A DNA stretch of 10,004 nt from Fidelibacterota bacterium (lineage in GTDB: Bacteria > Fidelibacterota > Marinisomatia > Marinisomatales > CAZVFT01). Position numbers and translations under genes: made by a program. Position 1 is the stretch's first letter. Every line of letters starts with the position of its first letter. The notes beneath the pieces were generated by a model. That model worked only from the letters and a program-made list of their open reading frames with translations. It was not told the origin of the DNA and did not search any database. The stretch spans positions 1 through 10,004 of the forward strand of contig JACNLN010000177.1 in assembly GCA_014381485.1 (NCBI GenBank), in the 5' to 3' direction. This document shows positions 1 through 7,293 of the stretch, piece after piece.

Positions 1-439
1 ATAATCTTAACTCTTTTCAACCTGCTTTTGCAACATAAAGCTATACCTATAAGGCGGGACAGGCTATTCTTCCCTACCTGCCCGAAAGATGTCAGGCGGG
101 CGGGGCAGGCAGTGTTTCTTTTTTAACGAGAATTCCATCAAGTTTCTTAACGCAAATATTCAAAGGCCGTTTGATAACTCCAATTATCAACGTAGAAAAC
201 AGAAAATAACACTGATACATATATATTTCTCTATCTTCACAAATAACATGAGTTATTGAAATACATAAACTATTTTCGTGGGAAGTCCTGGAATTGTCAA
301 AATTTATAATCCCTTGATTCTTATTAAACATACATACAATTTAAACATTAATTTTCGATTTTTTTACAGTGTGACCACCTTTTTTACTAAATTTTATGGT
401 TATATTTAGGATAATGATAATCGATAGGTATACAGATTA
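1..439. other. Intergenic region without a supportable gene
   Basis: This stretch is AT-rich apart from a GC-rich block at 53-112. Forward frame 1 is open from the window edge to a TAA at 124-126, so the tail of an upstream gene cannot be excluded. That reading runs through the repeat block and resembles no protein I know. A reverse-strand open frame at 92-331 also ends in the repeat and has no recognisable motif. A 7-bp inverted repeat (TTGATAA/TTATCAA, 171-190) could be an operator or chance. Upstream of the methyltransferase, TTTACA (363-368) and GGATAAT (409-415) look like promoter hexamers, but their mutual spacing is wrong, so I do not call a promoter. Confidence 0.6.
53..112. repeat. 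GC-rich inverted-repeat element
   Basis: A block of C/G-rich words in AT-rich surroundings. Variants of CCTGCCCG and its complement occur three times: CGGGACAGG at 55-63, CCTGCCCG at 77-84, and GGCGGGCGGGGCAGG at 96-110. The outer arms at 74-84 and 101-112 can pair over about nine base pairs with one mismatch. A T-rich run (113-124) follows, so on the + strand it could act as a terminator for a gene left of the window. The composition contrast fits an interspersed extragenic palindrome. Copy number elsewhere in the genome is unknown. Confidence 0.5.
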
Positions 440-1174
440 ATGGATAAGAGATTACAGAAAGAGATCGAAGCTTTTAAAGATGTAGAGTCTTATGCCGAAT
501 TAATGGCGAGACCCTATACCCGGGCTTTGAAGGAGGAGACTCACCGAAGAATGACTGAATTTACTTTTGATAGAATGCGGATACTCGAGGTAGGAGCTGG
601 AATTACGGAATTTGAAGATCTTTATAAAAACTCCGCTCTCATCTGTCTTTCTGATATAAACTTTAAATTATTGAGTGAAAACAGAGATAAAGCGGGTGTC
701 AGGATTGTTTGTGATGGTCAAAACCTCCCATTTAAAGATGAAACATTTGATTATGTGATTTTTATTGGCGTGCTACATCATTTTCCAGATCAGGAAAAGG
801 GACTGGCTGAGGCATCCCGGATTATGAAAGTGGGTGGGAGGTCGTTTATGGTTGAACCGCATCGATTGAGTATCAATTATTTTTACTACTTAGGTAGACG
901 ACTTTTTCTATTCCTATTTGGAGAAAAATTTGTTAAAAAACTGATAGGATGTTTTACGCCAGATGAAGTTCAATTAGATGTACGAGCTGTCAAACGGATA
1001 TTTAGACCAACAAGTGAAATTAAAATAAATACTATGTTAAGCTTCAGACTGCCACCCTTCAGGCTGTTTAAAAAAGCAACATTGGATGTACGTCTCAGTC
1101 AATTTTTTGATAGAGTATTTCCCTTTAACAAAATCGGTACTACCATTTTCGTGAATGTAATAAAGAAACAGTGA
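440..1174 (+). CDS. Class I SAM-dependent methyltransferase
   Basis: A 244-residue Methyltransf_11-like protein that should transfer a methyl group from S-adenosylmethionine; the acceptor is unknown. The SAM-binding motif I is ILEVGAGITEF (48-58), where the third glycine of the usual GxGxG is replaced. An acidic residue at the end of strand 2 (D72) fits ribose binding. The stretch DGQNLPFKDETFDYVIFIG (92-110) followed by VLHHFPD (111-117) and MKVGG (129-133) is the classic motif II/III region. The C-terminal third is rich in aromatic and basic residues (for example 146-170), suggesting contact with a membrane or lipid-linked acceptor; this is inference. No Shine-Dalgarno is visible, but the ATG opens the frame well before motif I. 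The glycosyltransferase gene starts 64 bases downstream, which suggests a glycan, glycolipid or O-antigen-like pathway. The family is secure, the substrate is not. Confidence 0.88.
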   Translation: MDKRLQKEIEAFKDVESYAELMARPYTRALKEETHRRMTEFTFDRMRILEVGAGITEFEDLYKNSALICLSDINFKLLSENRDKAGVRIVCDGQNLPFKDETFDYVIFIGVLHHFPDQEKGLAEASRIMKVGGRSFMVEPHRLSINYFYYLGRRLFLFLFGEKFVKKLIGCFTPDEVQLDVRAVKRIFRPTSEIKINTMLSFRLPPFRLFKKATLDVRLSQFFDRVFPFNKIGTTIFVNVIKKQ

Positions 1175-1238
1175 GTGACTGATTAACGTTTAAGACAAAA
1201 AAGCTGATATTTCCCGTGATTCAATAGTATAAATCGAG

Positions 1239-2324
1239 ATGAAAAGAAAAATCCTCATTCTTAATCGAAGGGACCTGAAAAATCCCCTTTCTGGAGGTGC
1301 GGAGATCTACACCCACGAAATCTTCCGACGCTTATGTGATGAGTACGATATCACTCATTTTTCTTCTGCATTTGAGGGCTGTAGAAAAGTTGAGTCGATA
1401 GATGGAATAAAATACATCCGTAAAGGCGGTGAATTTACGATGCACTTTTATGCATTTTTATATACATTGCTGAATTATCGATTTTTCGATTTGATTATTG
1501 ATGAGTTCAATGGACTGGGAATGATGACGTTTTTTTTCAAAAGAAGTATTATCTTGATCCATCAGCTTTATGATGAATTCTGGGTGGCATTTTTTGGTAT
1601 TTTCGGTTATCCTTTCAAAATCATTGAAAAGATCCTTCTGAGATTTTACCGAAATAAACCCGCCATTACTGTTTCGAATTCTACGAAAGAGGATTTAATT
1701 GATTTTGGATTTAGAGCGGATAATATCACTATTGTCTTTAATGGTATCGATTTCGTAAAGATGGATGTGAAGAAGGGGTTTAAACCGGTGTTGATGTATC
1801 TCGGGAGAATGAGGAAAACGAAAAATCCAGAGGATGCTATCCGTGCATATTTACAAGCAAAGGAAAAAATTGATAATCTGATTATTCATATGGTTGGTGA
1901 TGGTGAAGAGTTGGATTATCTTAAACAACAATACCAAGAGGAAGAGGGTATTTTATTTCACGGGTTTGTTTCTGAAGAGGAGAAATATAAGCTTCTAAGA
2001 AAGGCGTCTGTACTCCTTGTTCCGAGTATAAGAGAAGGTTGGGGGCAGATTGTGATTCAGGCAAATATGATGGGAACTCCTGTAATAGGATATGATGTTG
2101 CAGGTATCAGGGATTCAGTAAGGCATGAAAATACGGGATTTCTTGTTGATAAGCATAATCCGTCTGAGATGTCAAACAGGATTTGTGATCTATTGACAAA
2201 TCCCGTCATACTGAAAAAAATGTCCGATAGTGCACTTGAATATTCCTCTACTTTTTCCTGGGAGAAGAGTGCTGATGGCATGAGAAAAACGTTAAATGAA
2301 ATATTTCTTCAAATAGGTTCGTAG
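1239..2324 (+). CDS. GT4-family (GT-B fold) glycosyltransferase
   Basis: A 361-residue retaining glycosyltransferase expected to move a sugar from a nucleotide donor to a lipid-linked or polysaccharide acceptor on the cytoplasmic face of the inner membrane. The N-terminal acceptor domain starts with ILILNRRDLKNPLSGGAEIY (5-24), the glycine-rich loop typical of GT4. The hydrophobic/aromatic stretch 103-137 fits monotopic membrane association. VSNSTKEDL (145-153) leads into the donor domain, with YLGRMRKTKNPEDAI (187-201) and the nucleotide-sugar site at VPSIREGWGQIVIQANMMGT (261-280). The EX7E motif begins at E266, but the second glutamate is replaced by glutamine (Q274, CAG at 2058-2060). Length is normal. 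The start lacks a Shine-Dalgarno. With the preceding methyltransferase it forms a likely surface-glycan pair. Donor and acceptor cannot be assigned. Confidence 0.9.
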   Translation: MKRKILILNRRDLKNPLSGGAEIYTHEIFRRLCDEYDITHFSSAFEGCRKVESIDGIKYIRKGGEFTMHFYAFLYTLLNYRFFDLIIDEFNGLGMMTFFFKRSIILIHQLYDEFWVAFFGIFGYPFKIIEKILLRFYRNKPAITVSNSTKEDLIDFGFRADNITIVFNGIDFVKMDVKKGFKPVLMYLGRMRKTKNPEDAIRAYLQAKEKIDNLIIHMVGDGEELDYLKQQYQEEEGILFHGFVSEEEKYKLLRKASVLLVPSIREGWGQIVIQANMMGTPVIGYDVAGIRDSVRHENTGFLVDKHNPSEMSNRICDLLTNPVILKKMSDSALEYSSTFSWEKSADGMRKTLNEIFLQIGS

Positions 2325-2392
2325 TAAATATCAATGATTTACTCAAGTTTCGCACATCATAAACCTATGAGATTCAGTCAGATAATCAATAG

Positions 2393-2449
2393 CCCAGTCC
2401 TTCAGGGCTGGGATCGAAAGGATGAAAATGGATAGGACGTTCACGTCCT
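2393..2449. repeat. Paired TTCA-loop hairpins, REP-like
   Basis: Two adjacent hairpins share the same TTCA tetraloop. The first has an 8-bp stem, CCCAGTCC (2393-2400) with GGGCTGGG (2405-2412), including one G-T pair. The second has a 6-bp perfect stem, AGGACG (2434-2439) with CGTCCT (2444-2449). They are 21 bases apart, and the second ends 13 bases before the cca start codon. Neither is followed by a T tract, so terminator function is unlikely. The paired layout resembles bacterial REP/BIME elements mobilised by RAYT transposases. No transposase gene is in the window, so that origin is inference. Confidence 0.55.
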
Positions 2450-2466
2450 TCCCCCTCAAGACATGA
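2428..2466 (+). other. Possible 12-codon upstream ORF abutting cca
   Basis: An ATG at 2428 is preceded by AAAGG (2417-2421) at a workable spacing of six bases and opens a 12-codon frame ending in TGA (2464-2466). That stop overlaps the cca ATG as ATGA. It could act as a translated leader coupling ribosomes to a start that has no Shine-Dalgarno of its own. It runs through the second hairpin, so it may simply be a by-product of the repeat. There is no coding evidence beyond the arrangement. Confidence 0.2.
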
Positions 2467-3884
2467 CAAATATATTATCTCTAATAAAACAAGATCATAA
2501 AAGGTTTTCTATCCTGAAAATGTTTGGTGAATTAGGTGATAAGATGGAAATAGAAGTCTATGCTGTGGGTGGTTATGTTAGAGATCTTATTATGGGTAGA
2601 GAACTCACCGACATGGATGTGATGGTTGTAGGGGATGGTATTGACTTTGCCCATCAAGTGGCAGATCGGTTAAAAGTGAAGAGGGTTGTACCCTTTAAAG
2701 AATTCGGAACAGCTATCATTCCTCATAAAGACGGTCAAATTGAAGTAGCCTCTGCCAGAAAAGAGTTATATGAACCATCTTCTCGGAAACCCAAAGTTAC
2801 CTATACCGATATAGAAGGTGATCTGCACCGTAGAGATTTTACCATCAATGCTATGGCCATCTCTTTGAGAAAAGATAACTTGGGTGAATTGTACGATCCA
2901 TACGGTGGTATACGTGATCTGAACAAAAAGATAATCAGAACACCTCTTGATCCTGATACCACTTTTAGTGAAGATCCTTTAAGAATCATTCGAGCCGTTC
3001 GATTTTCCACTCAATTGGATTTCCAGATTAATCCCTCGGTAATCGAGAGCATAAAACGGCAGGTGAGCCGTATCGAAATTGTCTCTGCAGAGCGAATTAC
3101 GGCTGAATTATACAGGATATTAAAAGCGGAGAAACCCTCAATAGGATTTGAATTGCTGTTGCAGACAGGTCTTTTAAAAATCATTTTCCCCGAAATAGCA
3201 AAAATGTCCGGGATGGAACAACCTTCTGAGTGGCATCATAAAGATTTATTTAATCACACCCTTCAGGTGGTAAATAATATCTGTGGAATGACTGATAAAC
3301 GGGATCTCCGGTTTGCCGCACTGGTACATGATATAGGCAAGCCGGAGACTCGGCGTTTTGATCGGGAAATGGGATGGACATTTCACGGACATGAGGTTGT
3401 TGGAACAAGAATAATTAAGAAGATTGCCAGGCGGATGAGATTGTCAAATAAAACAAAGGAATATCTGCAAAAACTTACCCTTCTTCATTTGCGACCTATC
3501 GCTCTGGCGAAGGATGAGGTTACTGATTCGGCAGTCCGTCGGTTGATTGTTACAGCTGGTGACCATCTGGATGATTTAATGACTCTGTGCCGGGCAGATA
3601 TTACCACACACAATCCGGTCTTGGTGAAACGATATCTGTGGAATTTTGATAGAGTAGAAAAAAAGATTAAAGCTGTTGTGGAAAAAGATGAATTGAAAGC
3701 CTTTCAGTCACCAGTGCGAGGGGATGTAATTATGGAGGAGTGTGGCATTCCTCCGGGTCCTCTGGTGGGAAAGATCAAAAAGGCTATTGAAGAGGCTATC
3801 CTTGATGGAGATATTGAGAACACGTATTATGCAGCTTATGATTATTTTCAAAAAATTAAGGACGATTTTTTAACTAACCACTAA
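2463..3884 (+). CDS. cca: CCA tRNA nucleotidyltransferase with HD domain
   Basis: A 473-residue class II nucleotidyltransferase that adds or repairs the 3' CCA end of tRNAs in the cytoplasm, using CTP and ATP without a nucleic-acid template. The head domain shows VGGYVRDLIMG (35-45) and the metal-binding pair D50/D52 in LTDMDVMV. RRDFTINAM (123-131) follows, then the base-selecting motif EDPLR (170-174) leading into IIRAVRF. An HD-type domain lies next: H265 in LFNHTLQ, H289-D290 in LVHDIGKP, H308/H310 in FHGHE. A C-terminal helical part includes RGDVIMEECGIPPGPLVGKI (419-438). Length and order match the Bacteroidota-type enzyme. A poly(A) polymerase or A-adding-only relative is possible, since class II members are hard to separate by sequence. 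The channel gene begins 18 bases after the stop, so co-transcription is likely. The upstream gap holds two hairpins and no Shine-Dalgarno. Confidence 0.93.
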   Translation: MTNILSLIKQDHKRFSILKMFGELGDKMEIEVYAVGGYVRDLIMGRELTDMDVMVVGDGIDFAHQVADRLKVKRVVPFKEFGTAIIPHKDGQIEVASARKELYEPSSRKPKVTYTDIEGDLHRRDFTINAMAISLRKDNLGELYDPYGGIRDLNKKIIRTPLDPDTTFSEDPLRIIRAVRFSTQLDFQINPSVIESIKRQVSRIEIVSAERITAELYRILKAEKPSIGFELLLQTGLLKIIFPEIAKMSGMEQPSEWHHKDLFNHTLQVVNNICGMTDKRDLRFAALVHDIGKPETRRFDREMGWTFHGHEVVGTRIIKKIARRMRLSNKTKEYLQKLTLLHLRPIALAKDEVTDSAVRRLIVTAGDHLDDLMTLCRADITTHNPVLVKRYLWNFDRVEKKIKAVVEKDELKAFQSPVRGDVIMEECGIPPGPLVGKIKKAIEEAILDGDIENTYYAAYDYFQKIKDDFLTNH

Positions 3885-3902
3885 AGTGAAAGTCCAAAAA
3901 AA

Positions 3903-5195
3903 ATGATGAAGAACTATTTTCTTTTGGTTTTAATTATTTTTCCCTTTCTTTTTTTGAACACTTTGTTTGGGAAAACCATATTTACCATCGATGAGTGTAT
4001 TGAAATCGCCCTTAAAAATAAATCTTCCGTTAAAATAGCAGCATTGAGAGTAGAGTCTTCAAGAGCCGAAGTTAAAGGCTCATTATCAAATATACTTCCC
4101 ACTTTGAGTTATTCTTCTGGATTTCTTAATCAAGGTTCTTATTATAGTCGCCAGTTTGGTTTTCCAATTGAGGGGAGACAATATTATTCATCAACTTTTT
4201 CTATTTCTCAACCAGTATTTGACGGCGGGAAATGGCGGAATTCCATAACACTTGTGAAGAATAGATATACAAGTTCTAAGCGATCATATTCTGAAACTGT
4301 TGTTGAGATCGCCTTGAACGTAAAGAAGGCATTTTACCAATATCTAAAGGATAAAGAACTCTTGGAAGTAACTAGACAGGCAGTTGAGCTGGCGGAACAA
4401 CAATTCGAGTTTGTCAGACACCAGTTCGAAATAGAGGCGGTAGCAAGAACCGATCTTTTAAAACAGCAAGTACAACTGGGTAATATGAAAGTAGATTTTA
4501 TTAACCAAAAGGCACAGGTAAAGAACTCATTCAATCAACTTGCCTACATAATGGGTTTTGATATCCATAGTGAGTTCGACGTTATTGACGCTGGCTCTTC
4601 TGTGTCTAATGAAAAAGCAGCTGAAGAATTGTGGCAAGATATGAAGAATAATAACCAGTCGCTCTTATCGCAAAAGCTAAATATTGAAAGTGCCGGAATA
4701 TTTTATAGACTATCGAAATCAAGTTTATATCCTACAATTTCCGCTTTATTTAGTTACGATGGTTCCAGCGATAAATTAGACGATCTGTATTCGAATTTTA
4801 ATGAAGATTGGAGATACTCAGCTCGAGTATCAGTTTCTTATCCGTTATTCAGTGGTTTTGAAAGATCATCAGAAATTGAAAAGGCTAAACTTGACGTGCA
4901 GATACAACAGGAAGATTATGATGATTTAGAAAAAAATCTGAGAGTACAGCTGGATGCTATTATCGAACAATTAAATAATTTAAAAAAGAAGATTCCTATT
5001 TATAAATCCAATAAAATTTCCGCAGATGAAGATCTGAGGTTAGCACTAGAACGTTATAATCTGGGAGCAGCTACAATTTTAGATGTGCTGGATGCACAGT
5101 TATCGGGGGCAAGGGCAAATAGTTCATTAGTGCATGCTGTCTATGATGAAAAAATATGGATGGCGGAATTAGACGCATTACTTGGAAAATATTAA
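3903..5195 (+). CDS. TolC-family outer membrane efflux channel
   Basis: A 430-residue outer-membrane factor expected to trimerise into a beta-barrel with a long periplasmic helical tunnel, the exit duct of the exporter encoded downstream. Residues 1-23 form a signal peptide (KN start, then a run of F, L and I). Mature sequence begins near FTIDECIEIALKNK (27-40), the usual TolC opening. The internal duplication of the family is visible: FSISQPVFDGG (99-109) matches VSVSYPLFSGF (309-319), each a beta-strand pair, and ARTDLLKQQVQL (181-192) matches AATILDVLDAQL (389-400) in the helical hairpins. Length is typical. There is no N-terminal lipoprotein cysteine. Two ATGs are adjacent (3903, 3906) and either could serve; neither has a Shine-Dalgarno. 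The adaptor gene follows after 20 bases, which strongly supports a shared complex. Confidence 0.92.
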   Translation: MMKNYFLLVLIIFPFLFLNTLFGKTIFTIDECIEIALKNKSSVKIAALRVESSRAEVKGSLSNILPTLSYSSGFLNQGSYYSRQFGFPIEGRQYYSSTFSISQPVFDGGKWRNSITLVKNRYTSSKRSYSETVVEIALNVKKAFYQYLKDKELLEVTRQAVELAEQQFEFVRHQFEIEAVARTDLLKQQVQLGNMKVDFINQKAQVKNSFNQLAYIMGFDIHSEFDVIDAGSSVSNEKAAEELWQDMKNNNQSLLSQKLNIESAGIFYRLSKSSLYPTISALFSYDGSSDKLDDLYSNFNEDWRYSARVSVSYPLFSGFERSSEIEKAKLDVQIQQEDYDDLEKNLRVQLDAIIEQLNNLKKKIPIYKSNKISADEDLRLALERYNLGAATILDVLDAQLSGARANSSLVHAVYDEKIWMAELDALLGKY

Positions 5196-5215
5196 TCATA
5201 CAGGATACCTAAGAA

Positions 5216-6544
5216 ATGGCAAAAAAGAAACGTAAGAAAATTCGGAAGAGAATTATCATTTCGACTATTGTATTGGTAATCATAGTAGTCGTGGTGGTAA
5301 TTGTGGTTAAAAAATCCAGAGTACAGCCCATCGAGGTACAAACGGAAAAAGTTCAACATAGAGAAATTATCCACAAAGTGGCAGCTTCTGGCACCATTCA
5401 GTCAGAAAAGGAGGTGGAGATTAGTGCATATAATAGTGCTCTCATTATGGAAATTACATTGGAAGAGGGTGATGATGTAGTTGTTGGTCAACATCTTATT
5501 TCTCTCGATCGGACAAGGTATGAAGCTTCTGTGGAAGAAGTTCAATCCCGTTTAAAATCTGCAGAAGCAGCTCTAGTTGAAGCTAAAGCACAGAAAGAAC
5601 GAGCGGAAAAGTTGTATACGGATAAACACATTTCAAGTGAAAATCTGGAATCAGTTATTGCTCGATTTCAGCAGGCTGAGAGCTCAGTAGAAATGTCGAA
5701 AGCAAATTTGAAGACTGCAATGGACAATCTATCTAAAACCACATTACTTGCACCTCAATCAGGAACGGTTACCCAGATACTTAAAGAGGAAGGGGACATG
5801 GCTTTAGGTTCTGGCTTTCAGGCTGATGTTCTTATGACCATCGCTGATTTGACTAAAATGGAGGTAGTGGTTGAAGTAAATGAAAATGATGTCGTAGACG
5901 TATCTATTGAAGATACAACAGAAATTGAGATAGATGCGTTTCAGGATACTGTTTTCTATGGAATTGTTAAAGAAATTAGTCAGGTGGCAGTAGTCACTGG
6001 TATGGGGACTCAGGAGCAGGTAACAAATTATAAAGTCAAGATTCGTATGTTGGAAGTTCCAGTAGGAATACGCCAGGGTATGTCAGCTATTGCAAATATT
6101 ATCACTGATGTGAAAGATGATGTTCTATCAATACCAATTCAATCATTGACCGTAAGATCCAGTAAACCAGTAAAAATGACAGCAAGAGGCAGCAAACCTC
6201 CTGGGGGTGGTCCTCCTCGTGAAAGGGAGATAGGTTCTTACTCCTCTAAGGATGAATGGGAAAAGCCACAAATGGTTGAAGTCGTTTTTGTTGTTAGTGA
6301 TACAATGGTGGAAGGGAGCGAATATTCATCAAAGAAACATAGAGTAAAAGGGAGCAAATATGCAGAGCAGAGGGAGGTGAAAGTTGGACTTTCCAGCGAG
6401 ACACATTATGAAGTGATTTCAGGTTTGGAGGAGGGGGAGAAAATTGTCACTGGTAGCTATAAGGCTATTTCACGAGAACTTCAGAATAACTCGCCTATCG
6501 TTAAAAAAGAAAAAAGACGTGAGTGGGGTAATAAAAAAGAGTAA
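5216..6544 (+). CDS. MacA/HlyD-like periplasmic adaptor subunit
   Basis: A 442-residue membrane-fusion protein that should bridge the inner-membrane ABC permeases and the TolC-like channel. A very basic N-terminus (KKKRKKIRKR, 3-12) precedes one transmembrane anchor rich in V and I (13-32), so the body is periplasmic. The first lipoyl half-motif lies around 60-98 (ASGTIQSEKEVEIS, then GDDVVVGQHLISLD). A coiled-coil hairpin spans about 100-173, and the second lipoyl half is around 176-212 (LLAPQSGTVTQILKEEGD). Beta-barrel and membrane-proximal domains follow, with GIRQGMSAIANI at 284-295 and EVKVGLSSETHYEVISGLEEGEKIV at 387-411. The membrane-proximal part is interrupted by a glycine/proline-rich, charged insertion (about 316-386) with a 12-residue tandem repeat. 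A weak AGGA lies ten bases before the ATG. Transport substrate unknown. Confidence 0.9.
   Translation: MAKKKRKKIRKRIIISTIVLVIIVVVVVIVVKKSRVQPIEVQTEKVQHREIIHKVAASGTIQSEKEVEISAYNSALIMEITLEEGDDVVVGQHLISLDRTRYEASVEEVQSRLKSAEAALVEAKAQKERAEKLYTDKHISSENLESVIARFQQAESSVEMSKANLKTAMDNLSKTTLLAPQSGTVTQILKEEGDMALGSGFQADVLMTIADLTKMEVVVEVNENDVVDVSIEDTTEIEIDAFQDTVFYGIVKEISQVAVVTGMGTQEQVTNYKVKIRMLEVPVGIRQGMSAIANIITDVKDDVLSIPIQSLTVRSSKPVKMTARGSKPPGGGPPREREIGSYSSKDEWEKPQMVEVVFVVSDTMVEGSEYSSKKHRVKGSKYAEQREVKVGLSSETHYEVISGLEEGEKIVTGSYKAISRELQNNSPIVKKEKRREWGNKKE
6308..6379 (+). repeat. 36-bp imperfect tandem duplication inside the adaptor gene
   Basis: Two in-frame 36-base units, 6308-6343 and 6344-6379, encode residues 365-376 and 377-388. 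Both start with the pattern V-(E/K)-G-S-(E/K)-Y. By eye the first 21 bases agree at 17 positions, including GGGAGC followed by (A/G)AATAT at 6314-6325 and 6350-6361; the remaining 15 bases have diverged. The frame is kept. The units lie between the strand VEVVFVVS (354-361) and the strand VKVGLS (388-393), where a surface loop would be expected. Confidence 0.5.
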
Positions 6545-6597
6545 TTACAAGGAGAGACTTTAACGTTTAACTAACACTTGTCATTTACACAAATATA
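6545..6597 (+). promoter_or_regulatory. 53-base leader with misplaced Shine-Dalgarno before the TTG start
   Basis: The strongest Shine-Dalgarno-like word near any gene here, AAGGAG (6549-6554), lies about 43 bases upstream of the TTG used by the ATPase gene, too far to position it. The ATPase frame is closed by TAA at 6568-6570, and between that stop and the TTG it contains no ATG or GTG. A seven-codon frame from TTG 6578 ends in TGA at 6599-6601, overlapping the start codon. Its role, if any, is unknown. Confidence 0.3.
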
Positions 6598-7284
6598 TTG
6601 AATTCCATCATTTCATTAAATCAGGTTACCAAAGTCTACGAAATAGGCTTGGCTCAGAAGGTTCACGCTCTGCGTGGAATTGATCTAGAAATTTCCCGCA
6701 ATGATTATATCTCTATTATGGGTCCATCGGGATCAGGTAAATCCACTCTGATGAATATCATTGGTTGCCTCGATACCCCCACAAGTGGTACATATGAGTT
6801 TGAGGGAGAGCTTGTCCACGAGATGGAAGATAATCAGCTGGCAGGTATCAGGAATCAAAAGATCGGATTTGTGTTTCAGACATTTAATTTGCTTCCTCGT
6901 ACAACCGCTCTAAGAAATGTGGAACTGCCTCTTATCTATGCGAGCATGTCTGCTGAAGAAAGACATAATCAAGCTAAAATTGCACTTGAAAAGGTTAGCC
7001 TTACCGATCGCATGAATCACAAACCCAGCGAATTATCAGGAGGTCAACATCAGAGAGTAGCTATAGCGCGAGCTTTAGTAACTAATCCTTCAATCATTTT
7101 AGCAGATGAACCAACGGGTAACCTCGATTCAAAAACCGGTGAAGAAATAATGAAAATCATTGAATTAATTCACGGAGATGGTGGTACAATTATTCTGGTA
7201 ACTCACGAGCAGTACATTGCCGATCATGCAAAAAGAATCATTAAGCTTAAAGATGGATTAATATCGGACGATTATCTGAAATAA
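6598..7284 (+). CDS. ABC exporter ATPase (MacB/LolD type)
   Basis: A 228-residue cytoplasmic nucleotide-binding subunit that powers the two permeases encoded just downstream. It has Walker A GPSGSGKST (42-50), Q-loop FVFQTFNLLP (91-100, Q94), signature LSGGQHQRVAIARAL (146-160), Walker B with D-loop IILADEPTGNLD (166-177), and H-loop VTHEQ (201-205, H203). The signature continues with H151 where the family usually has Q; this is outside the catalytic core. Length and the A-loop region (KVYEIG, 12-17) are those of stand-alone LolD/MacB-domain ATPases, with no fused permease as in E. coli MacB. The start is TTG: no ATG or GTG precedes it in frame after the TAA at 6568, and beginning here gives the short N-terminus usual for the family. 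The first permease starts nine bases after the stop. Confidence 0.93.
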   Translation: MNSIISLNQVTKVYEIGLAQKVHALRGIDLEISRNDYISIMGPSGSGKSTLMNIIGCLDTPTSGTYEFEGELVHEMEDNQLAGIRNQKIGFVFQTFNLLPRTTALRNVELPLIYASMSAEERHNQAKIALEKVSLTDRMNHKPSELSGGQHQRVAIARALVTNPSIILADEPTGNLDSKTGEEIMKIIELIHGDGGTIILVTHEQYIADHAKRIIKLKDGLISDDYLK

Positions 7285-7293
7285 ATTCGTTTT

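Noticed and set aside
1..126. Frame 1 open from the left edge to a TAA, possibly the tail of an upstream gene
   Set aside because: Only about 41 codons, largely repeat-derived, and no family resemblance; cannot be supported without sequence to the left.
171..190. TTGATAA/TTATCAA inverted repeat as an operator
   Set aside because: A 7-bp AT-rich palindrome is expected by chance in this composition and is about 250 bases from the nearest start.
92..331. 79-residue reverse-strand open frame
   Set aside because: It has no recognisable motif, its C-terminus is the translation of the GC-rich repeat, and it has no convincing ribosome site.
363..415. TTTACA and GGATAAT as a sigma-70-type promoter for the methyltransferase gene
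   Set aside because: The hexamers are too far apart for one promoter and neither has a matching partner at proper spacing.
2057..2281. Reverse-strand open frame within the glycosyltransferase gene
   Set aside because: It lies wholly inside a well-supported gene and reads as its antisense shadow; the same holds for the other reverse frames inside cca, the channel and the permease genes.
1183..6570. The 11-mer TTAACGTTTAA in two short intergenic gaps (1183-1193, 6560-6570)
   Set aside because: Several 11-mer coincidences are expected in a 10-kb window, more so in AT-rich DNA, and the contexts otherwise differ.
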